Assembly: GCA_000727475.1 (NCBI GenBank) | Contig: KL647295.1 | Location: 3,281,717 to 3,345,716, forward strand | DNA length: 64,000 bases | Direction of reading: 5' to 3' | Source of the DNA: Sarcocystis neurona | Lineage: Eukaryota; Apicomplexa; Conoidasida; Eucoccidiorida; Sarcocystidae | Shown: one piece after another, positions 49,701-60,823 of the stretch | Numbering within the stretch: position 1 is the stretch's first letter | Layout of the letters: each line of letters opens with the position of its first letter | The notes under the pieces: generated by a model | What the model was told of the DNA's origin: nothing | Database searches by the model: none | Seen by the model: only the letters and a program-made list of their open reading frames with translations | Position numbers and translations under genes: made by a program

Positions 49701-51003
49701 ATATATTGATATACACATGTATGTACCTGCCCACATTAGGTCGGTTAGCTGAGACACTCCGTCTAGCTGCTTCCGTGAACAAGTAGGGACACACATCTTC
49801 ATGGTGGGAATGCGTGGAAGTGAGGACCGACTTTGTGTATACGTTTGCGTCAGGATGCGTTACCAGATGTGTGCATATGCATGCTTTTACACTTCATAAT
49901 AATGTTGTTAAACAAGGTGGAACTTGTGAGATGCTTGCATCCTCCACAGAACACGTATGTTTCAATTCACAAGTAGACGAAAATTAAATGTAGCTAATGC
50001 AACCGTGTCGGACGTATGTGTATACGGAGACAACCATCCCACGTCAAAGAGTGTGTGCGGAGGAATTCCTAGCTAGAAACTGAGGAAAAAGCGAGAAAAT
50101 GACACAGGGGCGCGTGTACATTTGTTGTTACCCGCATAGAAAGATACACAGATAGATAGAGATCAGTTTGTGTATACGCGTATACACACATATGAACGTG
50201 AACAAACAGGAACTTGCCTACAGGTCGGTGCACATATGCACGAACTAAAAGCACTCAAAGTACTAGGAAGACGCGTACAGGTGCAGTAATACGTAGCAGG
50301 AACCTCCGCGGCCATTCGTCAGCGAAGTCAACAGCAGCACGTGCTTTATCAGGACTTCTCTTCCGTTTGTGTAGCTCTCAAAAAGGCGTACAGAGTGTCG
50401 AAGGTTTTCTCGTTGTGGGCTACGTTAAAACACAAAGGAAAATAGATGCCTTTCATTCCCCTTGCTTATAAACTACACGCAATTGTCTCGCTCATGCGTC
50501 GTGCCGTGAAATACAAAACCACAGGTGTCCTCACTTTTTACTGAAAAGCTTAGGCTATTGCACACATAGTACTTAAGATACGAGAATCCTTTTTTTCGTC
50601 GCCCGTATGAGGTTGAAAATTTTGTGAATCCTCCTGGCTTTGCGCTACTGGTGGCCACAAGTATTGCCCAGCAGCACTGCTATTTTTACAAGATATGCAA
50701 ACCCTCTCTTGCCTCTCGTTCGTGTTTCTGTTTGGCAATACTTGCCAGATTTGTATCCATCACGCGCGTGTATACATACAGGTGATAATACCCTGTTCGG
50801 GCGTATTAACCTGCGGTGATATTGACAGGGATGCGTAACGACAGGATCAAGAGAATTTTCTTGACACGTGTGCTTGTTAGCCATTGACATCCCGCAAATA
50901 AGGCAGTAAACGCACGGCTATGTAAGTTCGTCGAGATAGCGCCGATTACGCACAGAGATACATGCGCACTTCCCTGCATGCATCTACACAAATACGCATA
51001 CAT

Positions 51004-52050
51004 ATATATATATATATAAACGTAACCCGTGTGCAGGCGTGCATGTACGTATGCGTATATATATATATATATATATAATATATATATATACTAACGTACC
51101 GTAGTGGNNNNNNNNNNNNNNNNNNNNNNNNNNNNNNNNNNNNNNNNNNNNNNNNNNNNNNNNNNNNNNNNNNNNNNNNNNNNNNNNNNNNNNNNNNNNN
51201 NNNNNNNNNNNNNNNNNNNNNNNNNNNNNNNNNNNNNNNNNNNNNNNNNNNNNNNNNNNNNNNNNNNNNNNNNNNNNNNNNNNNNNNNNNNNNNNNNNNN
51301 NNNNNNNNNNNNNNNNNNNNNNNNNNNNNNNNNNNNNNNNNNNNNNNNNNNNNNNNNNNNNNNNNNNNNNNNNNNNNNNNNNNNNNNNNNNNNNNNNNNN
51401 NNNNNNNNNNNNNNNNNNNNNNNNNNNNNNNNNNNNNNNNNNNNNNNNNNNNNNNNNNNNNNNNNNNNNNNNNNNNNNNNNNNNNNNNNNNNNNNNNNNN
51501 NNNNNNNNNNNNNNNNNNNNNNNNNNNNNNNNNNNNNNNNNNNNNNNNNNNNNNNNNNNNNNNNNNNNNNNNNNNNNNNNNNNNNNNNNNNNNNNNNNNN
51601 NNNNNNNNNNNNNNNNNNNNNNNNNNNNNNNNNNNNNNNNNNNNNNNNNNNNNNNNNNNNNNNNNNNNNNNNNNNNNNNNNNNNNNNNNNNNNNNNNNNN
51701 NNNNNNNNNNNNNNNNNNNNNNNNNNNNNNNNNNNNNNNNNNNNNNNNNNNNNNNNNNNNNNNNNNNNNNNNNNNNNNNNNNNNNNNNNNNNNNNNNNNN
51801 NNNNNNNNNNNNNNNNNNNNNNNNNNNNNNNNNNNNNNNNNNNNNNNNNNNNNNNNNNNNNNNNNNNNNNNNNNNNNNNNNNNNNNNNNNNNNNNNNNNN
51901 NNNNNNNNNNNNNNNNNNNNNNNNNNNNNNNNAGGCGTGTCCATGTGCGTATGCGTATATATATATATATATATATAAATATATATATAAACGTAACCCG
52001 TGTGCAGGCGTGCATGTACGAATGCGTATATATATATATATAAATATATA
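51004..52050. repeat. 73-bp tandem repeat spanning an assembly gap
   Basis: AAACGTAACCCGTGTGCAGG followed by CGTGCATGTACG and TATATA sequence occurs at 51018 and again at 51989. A variant part-copy at 51933 gives a 73-bp period on the right side. Confidence 0.85.
51108..51932. other. Assembly gap (825 N)
   Basis: Run of N flanked on both sides by the same 73-bp repeat, so the missing sequence is probably more of the array. Confidence 0.99.
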
Positions 52051-55000
52051 CGTATATATGTGTGTGTGAAATAGATACGTACAAGTGTGTGTGTCTGTAA
52101 GCACATGCGGCCCACGTGTAGGCACACGCACATTTGCGAACTGACTTCTAATGGTCGTGATAGGCGCACATATGTGAATATGTGACTACCAGGTTCATGG
52201 AGAATTGGACAGGCGCAGATGTATGCGGTCACACAGCCTGACCTCATCGCACATCTAAGATAGTGATATGTGTATTCAGTGTATAATCTGCTCTTTTTCA
52301 AAGCCTCAGATAGACGCACGAAGTGATGTGCGTGGCTCGACTAACTACTCCAAATCTCCTACAATACTAAGTACATCCGCACACGTCCACAGCTGTATAG
52401 GTTACGTCTGTATCTGGTATTTTATGAAGGAGTATTCGGACTGTCGAGAAATTCTGGTCGCAGACTGGCACCGACGGAAACTCCACAGCTTGGTGGAATG
52501 TGCTGATATGATGTGATACAAAATCATCGTAGAGACCGCCTGTCCTGTGCAGAGGTCTGCTATAATGACCCTCTTCTGCAAATTAGTCTTTTGGGGAGTC
52601 AGCAGTGCATATCTTTTCGCAACACATCTGGGCACAAAATTGGCGACGGAGTGCTTTCTCCCTCCGCTGGATGTCGTTTATTCAAGCGCTTGACTTACGC
52701 ATCCGGGCCACCACCACTGCACCAAGTCACCCACTAGCAGACAGAAGAGACAGGGAGAGTTTCTCTTCAAATGTACCGAAGGAGACAGTTCTCCTGTAAA
52801 CGTGTGGGCCACGACGAGATTGTACAGGCTGGTTTGCTGTGGCCTACAACGGGTGTACGATGTCTGCGCAAATACACGTAGACATTCATTGACGCCTGTG
52901 AGAGAGGCCTTAGCAGGTATGGGTTTCATATCAAAGTAGTACGGTGGCCTTGTATGACGTTGTAAAGTGGATGTTCAAATAAACGTTGTGCATGTGGTAT
53001 TACCACTGCGTTGTAAGTGGGTACGCCCGGTCTTTCTGCTCTTCCCTGTGGCTCGACTGCAACACTCTCTTGTCAGAACAAAATGAATAAAATATAGACA
53101 TAAATGAATTTCTGAACCCCTTGGATGGACGCTGCATGCGAAAACACTTCGTGGCGGCAGACTGGTCAAGATTGTTGTGGAGAAGGCCTAGAAACGTATG
53201 ACACTATAACGAATAGCAGCGGCTCACAGGTGTACATATGTATGGATAAAAGGAGACACAACACATCACTGGTCTGCTCGCCCGTTGCATGTAGAACGCT
53301 GTGCAAGGCGATGCGATACCGCCGTACGTCTGTACGCAGCTCTCTTGATAATAAGGGAAGCAGTACTATCCAGCTATCTACCTTCCTATTTTTATATATG
53401 TATTATATGTCTGCGTCTGCGTCCATACATATATGTATTGGGTCAATCTAGAGTCTTATGTGTGGCACGCAGGAATCTTTGGGTGGGAAGAGCTGCAACC
53501 GTGTCCGGAAGCGTTTTAAAACTAGTCAGTAGTGAAAGCGTGTGATAATGCAGTACACTGGCGGTTCGCTTGTATAGACACACGCAAGACAGCTGAAACA
53601 TGTGTCTTTTTTGACAGAACGCAGCCCCAGAATATCTACACGTATATATACAGGTGTGTCTGTACATGAATCCAGCGTAACCTCATGAAACCGTTGCACA
53701 CATCGTCTTGCATGTGCACACGTGAGCAGAGAACAACGCCACGTAAATGTGTCGGAGCATTGGACTCTGGTCCTTGAGCACGTATTATTTCTCGAGCTCA
53801 GCTCTTTGATGGCTACACACGTGGGACTGCCTTACCTTTCCGTCGGTTTAGCTGCGCAAAACAGCTGCAGAGGCGTTGCACGCGAGGCCTCCGTCGGCGC
53901 TGCTGCCCGTAAAATATTTCTACGGCATTGCGTGGGGTCTGCAACAGAGTAGCTTGGCTAGAAAGTAAGGCGCAAGTGTCTCCGGTGCACTCGGCAGGCA
54001 TATATGTCTGTGTGTGTACATATATAAATATGTCTCTGTCTAGAGTTACGTAGACATTCGTACTTCCCCCGTTATGAATTACAGGTAGATGCAGGGCTCT
54101 GCGTGACACTGGGTTGATACACGCGTCTATGTGTTCACGTCGTGCGAAGATGGGGCTACCTTTGCACCGGTATACACTTTTCAATTACACCACGTATACT
54201 CCTGTATATTCTCATGACGCCCTGTAAAAGGCTTCTGTCTACGTTTCACTTTCTATACAATGTGTCTCTGGAAGCGTTTCCTGTGGCCATTCTGGCATGC
54301 ACACACCTGTGTGGCTCTCGAACAGATGCTTGACGTTGTTGTACAGGCAGATTTCTTCCTTTTTCTCCCTGCACGTATACAATCCAGATGTTGCTACGTC
54401 TGAATTGCTACATCTTAATCTTTGACAAGGCACGTGTGTGTGCGTGCTGAGTCGTCACCTCTGCTTATGTCTGCGGGTGTGTGTGTGTGTGTGTGTGTCT
54501 CCATATTCGTGTGTCTGACTTGATGTGTGCGTACACAGGACACTCTGCTAGGGATACCACAGGGGAGCACGTCGAGTTTCTTGTACAAGTCGACTTGACT
54601 GCAGTTCAACTTCACGTTTTTTCGGTATAACAAGCCCCCTGGCCAGGCTTGTCGCACATGTGTGTTGGGTAGAGGTTTCCTGTGGACCCGTGTGTATCTC
54701 CCTGCGTAGACGAGATTCTCGGGTATCCCACCTCGAGGATCGATACGGGTTCATGTACAGATGAACAATTTTCCCTGCCTTAGCACATTGGCGCGTTTGT
54801 TTGTGAATTAACAGACTGTCATGTGTAGCTCCAGCGAACATCACCCATTTCTGTCGCTACATCTTTTGGGTAGTTCAGGTTGTGGCGGAAATGTCTGCCG
54901 ATGTGTTTACGTGTGTGTGCATGCTCGTATCGTATAGCGTCGTCGATTTGATTTTGTCGTAGCGCCTCTTCCGCTTCTCTTTTTTCTGCCTTGTTCTCAC

Positions 55001-55970
55001 GTGAGCGGCAGAAATAAACGAGAGTCCAAGAAAGTGTCCTCTCCTTGTCGAAGGAAAAGGACGTAGGAAAGGAAAGAAATCGAAGAACAGGAAGAAGAAT
55101 TGGCAGGAGAGGAGGACGAAGAAGAAATGGAAGAGGTGGAAGGTGATGAGGAGGAAGAAAAGGTGGTGTAAGCAGTTGAAGAAGAACTTCAAGAAGGATT
55201 AAGAAGGAAAGAGTACGTGACGAATTTCCTCGTGTGCCTTTTGCGTCTCTCGTCTCCACGGCGAACTGCTTTCTTGATTGATATCCCGGAGACGCATACC
55301 TCAATAAAACGCAGTCCCTTCTGCTCGTGCGCAATCAAAACCCTTCACATATATATACATGTTTACTCTAATATATCAAAAAGAGTTACCTGTCATCGAT
55401 GCGCATACATGTATGTGTATATAAATCTCTCTCTATATATATACACATAGATAGATATGTAGATGTTTGATTCATTTCACTTGTCCGCCTTCGTGACTAC
55501 CTTTAAGTGCGTAGCGTCTACTACTTCTGACCTTGGAGAAGGTATATTTGATATGTCTAAACACGAGGATTTATAGAAAAATTCACCCGACCCCCACACG
55601 CGACACAGCTGCCTCGCACATACATCGGAAATTAGGAAAGTACACATACACCTGTAGGACGTTCGCAGATCGGTGCGCGTCTATACATATACAGAGAGAG
55701 ATAAAGAAAAGAGGGGGAGAGAAAGAGGTGTAGGCCTCTGTACTCACATCCCTGTGTATATGTTCATATGTATGTGTGTAGTGAGATATATCGCATATTC
55801 GTGGCTTTTGCAGCCGCTGCTGTCGTGGCCGTGTAATGTGACGAGGGAAGGAGAGAGCACTCGATTGCTCAACAGGCAGAAGGAAGACGAAGAGCTGCAG
55901 AGGGTTTTCTTGTCCTCACAAACGCGCAGATGAGAAGGTGGGACTTGCAGGACGTCGGCGTCATATCTTC

Positions 55971-56255
55971 TCAAAGTTTGAAGGGAGAGGAAGACGTGGC
56001 GGAAGAAAACGATGAAGAAGAAGAAAACGAGGGAGAGGAAGAGGAAGAAGAAGAAGACGCGGCAGCAGCAGCAGCAGCTTCGTCGTAAATCCACGCCTCG
56101 TCTTCTCCTTTCCACAGAGAAACGACTGTTTTCGTTTTTGTGAAGAAGTCGACTCCCATCTTCCCGTTGAAGTGCAAAGGGCCGCGCATGCTGCTGTTCC
56201 ACCCGGTGAAAGAGAAACTTGGCGGAGGCACGGGTATGGACACGTTAACTCCTAC
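55971..56255 (-). CDS. ALDH6A1: MMSDH last exon
   Basis: 94 codons plus TGA at 55971-55973. Acceptor TTCACAG. The first 56 codons are conserved ALDH6 C-terminus; the rest encodes poly-Ala and poly-Ser. Confidence 0.9.
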   Translation of the reverse strand, partial: VGVNVSIPVPPPSFSFTGWNSSMRGPLHFNGKMGVDFFTKTKTVVSLWKGEDEAWIYDEAAAAAAASSSSSSSSPSFSSSSSFSSATSSSPFKL

Positions 56256-59200
56256 CTGTGAATATAAATACATACATTTGTTTGTGTACCCTACCAAGTC
56301 TTCGATCAAAAAGAAGAACTGCAGATACACTACGACAACTATAGAAGGGAAACACATATGTGTGTACATCCCTCTACAAGTGTGCGTGTGTGTGTGTGTG
56401 TCTATATACGCATGCCTATATATATATATATATATATATATATTCCTCTGCATATGCTTGTACGTGTATATCTATCTGTCTCTGTCTATATATGTGTGTG
56501 TGTATTGAAGGATACATACACTTATTAGAAGTGCTAGGTAGAGAAGAAGAGGCGTGAGACTACCAGCAGAGGTGCGCGTGTTCGTAGAAGCTGTCGAAAG
56601 AAACTATCCGCAAGGGCACACGCAGAGGGGTAGAAAGGTGTACATGTATATTTGTAGTGATATGAAGATAGAGATGTACACGTAAACAAAGAGGAGCTAA
56701 ATAGGGAAAGAGAGGTCGCTTTGATGCTGCCAGATGAAGAGAGACCAGGAAAGAGAAAAAGTAAGAGAAGAAGAAGAAGGGGGAGACAAGAAAATGAAGC
56801 GTTGATATTGTTAGATGAAGAGACGCGAGTCTTCGATGAAAGTGAGAGAAAGTGAGAGGAATACACATATGTATGTATGTGCATGTCTACAGAGAGAGAC
56901 AGGAAAGAAGAGAGACGGAGAGACAGAGTGGGAGCAGCACACGTATTACTGCATGTGTTTGTATATTGCGAGGCAGAAAAATAGACCGAGACAGAGAGGG
57001 CAGAAGAGGTAGAACGGGAGAAATAGAGGTGGGAGCCGCAGTGGTCCGGTAGACAGGAGTTGCGTGTGGATTCAAAGATCGCCAGGGAGACACACGGAAA
57101 GCGTCGCACATTTACACGTAGAGAGGAAAAACAAAAAAAACGGAGACACACAGAGACAGAGACAGAGAGACACAAAGAGACGCACAGGGAGGGAGACAGA
57201 GAGGCACACACAGAGAGAGAGACACGGAGAGACAGCGAGACACACAGTGAGAGGCGCACAGTGAGACAGAAAGAGAGGCACAGAAAGAGAAGCACAGAGA
57301 GAGTGAGACACAGCGAGACAGTGAGACACAGAGACAGTGATACACACAGAGAGACATACAGAGAGGGACACAGACAGAGAGAGAGACACACAGGGAGAGT
57401 CACACAGGGAGAGACACACACAGGGAGAGAGACAGAGAGACGCCCAGGGAGGGAGACACACACAGACAGGCAGTGAGACACGGAGACAGTGAGACACGGT
57501 GACAGTGAGACACGGAGACAGTGAGACACACACAGAGAGAGACACACAGCGAGGGACAAACAGAGAGAGACAGTGAGACACAGAGAGAGATACGCGGAGG
57601 AAGAGACACAGAGGGGGAGAGACACACACACGGAGAGACACACACAGAGAGAGACACACATAGAGATGGGGACGCACACACACACGCACACACACACACA
57701 CGTATACGCGCGTGGGGTACGAAAGTTTCGTCAAAACTTTCATGGATATGCGTATAACGAGGGGGTCAGCGATAGCAATGTCTACAAAGAGAGGGTCATA
57801 GTAGAAGAGATAAAATGAGGAAAGGAAGGGAAGGGGGAAAAGAGACACGTGAAGTGATAGAACGCAAGGAGCCCGCGGAGAAAGGCGCTGCACAGGTGGG
57901 GAGACCGGAAGTATGAAAGTCCACGCGCCGGGCAGGGAAGTGGAAGACCAGCACGTTCGTCTACAAACATGCCGCTGGTCAGGTGAAGAGAGAAACACAC
58001 ATACACATATATATACACACAGGGAAACGGATAAATATACACAGCAAGTAAAGATATATATAGATAGACTTTGTAAAGAGACACACAAGCACCATATACA
58101 CACAACGACACGCGGCGGGCACAGACGTGGACAGAGAGAGGCAAAGTCAGAGAATCTGTCGAGACACACACCAGCGCACATACATACACACATACGTATA
58201 TGAAATAGAGGTGTGAAAAGGCAGAGAGTTTGCAGGGAGATACACACACACGTTTACACACACACACACACGTGCACACGTATACACATGAAAAGAGACG
58301 GAAAGACAGAGAGTTTGTAGAGAGACACACAGGCACAGGTATCAATATACCCACATACGCATGCTGAAGAATACAGAGATGGAAGGACAGAGAGTCTGTG
58401 CGGAGGTAGACACACACATATACAAATGAACACACACACGCAAGTGTGCAGACGAATAGAGAGACGGAAAGACAGAGAGTTTGTGGAGATACACAAGGAC
58501 ACGTATACACACACACACACATACATATACGTGGGAAGAGCAAGCTATACCTACACACACACCCATATACGCACACACGTACACAAACAAGAAGTGTCGA
58601 AACATGGGAAGACAGAGAATTCGTAGGTAGAGGTACATACACACACACATTTATAGGTGGCCGGCCGGGGGCATGTGTCGCTAGTCAGTCACCAGGGAGA
58701 GAGATATACGAACGTGTACGATAGAGAGATAGGGCCGCGTGTGAATTTGCCAAGTACATATATCATCCCAAATACTCTTGCAGCTATCGACCGCACACAT
58801 AGACACACCGACAAATGTGCGGCGGCCCCGTCCCGGTCTTTGTTTGGCGTGCCACGGACGCGTACACCCGACAAAAACAGAGAGACGCAGTGTACAGACA
58901 CTCCGCAGCTGTACCTGTGGAGTAGAGAGGGGCCCCAGCTACTTGGCTGCAATATATATACACACACACTCAGTAGGTAGGTGTGTAGAAGAGAAAGGCT
59001 TCCCTTGTGCGGCTGCAATTTATATTCACACAAGTACGTAGGTGCACGTCATATGTCTACCGGCGCCGAGAGCAGCTGCTGGTCTCGCCTCACACATTTC
59101 TCCTCCTCCTCCTTTGAGTTTCCCCCCCGACTGCTACGCTGCTCCTATCTCCCCAGGCATATATAGCGCCTCTTCTTCATATACATACATATGTACCACG

Positions 59201-60823
59201 CGTATCCACGTATGTGCATACATCTTCTTGTACGTTTCTACGTACACACATATGTCTATATGCACCTGTGTACATACCCACCTATGTGTGTGTATATGTG
59301 TGTACAACACATCTACATTCATATATAGATGGACGGATCTATGTACAACCCTAATACGTGTGTGTGAGGGGCTCTGGGCACGTCTATGCTGCGTAATATT
59401 TGTACACGTTTTTCTGCAGCTGTGTGGCTGTGTACATACAAAGTAGCAGCGCAGACTCAGAAGGCGCAGCGGCCATCTTTCAGCTGCAAGTGACTCTTTT
59501 CCTGCAGAATTTGCATGACTGCGCTAGAAGCATGTCCAGCGCGTCCGGGCCTCTCTCCCGCCGACAGACACGGAGGGCACGTGAGCCGCTCGTGTGTGTT
59601 GGCTGTGGGGTGTCTGTACACCACGCGGCAGCCGCAGGTGGGCGCGTCGACATGCGGTCGTTCAAGAACCGTGGGTGTTGCCAAGGAGAGACAAGGAAAG
59701 GGAGGGCAAAAGTGACGGGACGATACACGGAGAAGAAGAAAAAGAAGACAGAAAGAAGCGCCAACAAAGACTGCAAAATTTCTGTGGTCCCCTATACACC
59801 GCGTGTACACACACACACACACGTATATACACGTGTATGTATATATATGTGTGCATATGTTCGTCTTTGTGTGAAGACCCTGTTTAGCAGCTCTGCTCGT
59901 GTGACTCTGGGTGGGATGAAACTGATAGGGTCTACTTCGTCTGTTTTCGTCTCTTCGTACGTCTGTGAACGTGTCGCTGTGTCGCCATTCTAGGCGTTCC
60001 CCTTGCACACACAGGAACAGATGAAGCTGCCGCTTGCTGCTGGCCTGCAGAAGGAACTCTGTCTACATATCTGTTCCTTCGTGGTGGGCACGTGGAAGTG
60101 GCAGTAGCAACGAGAACGCGTTTATGAGGAAACTCTTCTCCTCTTGGTCAGCACAAAGGCCTCGACATGCAGACGGAGACATAGAGGCAGACCGAGTCAG
60201 AGCAGCAACAGAGAGACATGTGCAGCAAAAAAAACAGAGACGCAGAAATACAGACAGACAAATACAGGGACAGACACAGAGAGAGACACGGACAGGCAGA
60301 CACGGGCAGGGAGACACGGGCAGGGAGACACGGGCAGGGAGACACGGGCAGGGAGACACGGAGGGAAAGTGGAAGAATTTGTGAGGGAAGGTGGAAGTGA
60401 ACGAATGTCTATCGTTTTGACGGAGAAATGTGACGAGGATGAACTACGGCCGTTTCTTTCGCAGAGCAAGCGCCTGGTTATTCTCCTCGCCACCCCCACG
60501 CATGAACACAGACGTACTCAGTAAAGCTGCAAGTGCAGGCAGCAAGCAAATTCCCAAGAAATATAGGAGCGTCTCCTCTTCAGAATAGACGTTCCACACA
60601 CACAGACACATATATACATTGACGTAATAACAAATACGTCTATAGAGAGAGAGACATCGAGACAGACGCACACATATGTATGTACGTACGCATATATGTA
60701 TATATAAGGTTCCTTCTATAGAGGTACACAAGTGAGTGTACTGCTGACCTGTCCGACGTTAACGAGCTGCTGAAACAGGCGTGCGTTGTATCCGTCCCGC
60801 GTAAAAATAGCAGTCCCATTTCC
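55971..60823 (-). CDS. ALDH6A1: Methylmalonate-semialdehyde dehydrogenase, C-terminal part
   Basis: Two exons of an ALDH6-family enzyme (EC 1.2.1.27), CoA-acylating, acting in valine and thymine catabolism and normally mitochondrial. Join: 60823-60749 and 56255-55971, phase 0. The protein reads [20 protein letters not shown] to VNVGQ, then [19 protein letters not shown], then [20 protein letters not shown] and LWKGED. Each block aligns in order with the human protein ([47 protein letters not shown]). The catalytic cysteine and NAD-binding parts lie upstream and were not found before 64000. After the family's usual end there is an extra tail of Ala7, Ser8 and more Ser. The intron is 4493 nt. 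Confidence 0.88.
57120..57670. repeat. GAGACACA-type repeat in MMSDH intron
   Basis: Hexamer-like GAGACA/CACAGA units on the plus strand for about 550 nt. The minus strand is open in all frames as Cys/Val/Ser/Leu repeats. Confidence 0.88.
58130..58640. repeat. Degenerate 80-90 nt tandem repeat in MMSDH intron
   Basis: About six units, each with GACAGAGAGTTTGTGGAGA-like sequence followed by ACACAC and TATAC stretches (near 58145, 58220, 58308, 58390, 58472, 58610). Confidence 0.75.
60301..60358. repeat. 14-nt minisatellite in MMSDH intron
   Basis: Four perfect copies of CACGGGCAGGGAGA, a variant of the GGAGAC family. Confidence 0.9.
60749..60823 (-). CDS. ALDH6A1: MMSDH penultimate exon
   Basis: 25 codons from GNGTAIFT to VNVGQ, acceptor GCCAAG after a pyrimidine-rich tract, donor GTCAGC. 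The frame stays open upstream to 60891, but those residues do not match the family, so the acceptor is placed where homology begins; it could shift by a codon or so. Confidence 0.85.

Larger units (their letters stand above)
47000..55300. other. Repeat-poor segment without a convincing gene
   Basis: Apart from the gap region at 51000-52080, this stretch almost lacks the microsatellites seen elsewhere. Open frames are short, mostly under 100 codons, and none matched a known family. It may be intergenic DNA or a decayed element; no terminal repeats or polymerase motifs were seen. Confidence 0.55.
56256..60748 (-). other. ALDH6A1: MMSDH last intron
   Basis: 4493 nt with TATA-type sequence (56400-56510), a GAGACACA tract (57120-57670), degenerate 80-90 nt units (58130-58640) and a 14-nt minisatellite (60301-60358). 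Protein-like frames inside it are treated as chance. Confidence 0.75.

Noticed and set aside
57072..58648. Long minus frames rich in Cys, Val, Ser and Leu.
   Set aside because: Pure translation products of the GAGACACA repeat; all three frames are open.
60444..60575. Minus frame with a hydrophobic segment and basic tail ([20 protein letters not shown]), in phase with the exon at 60749-60823, first taken as a terminal transmembrane exon.
   Set aside because: The upstream exon is ALDH6 (GNGTAIFT...VNVGQ), and the conserved continuation [10 protein letters not shown] was found at 56255. ALDH6 enzymes have no such membrane segment, so this frame is most likely chance.
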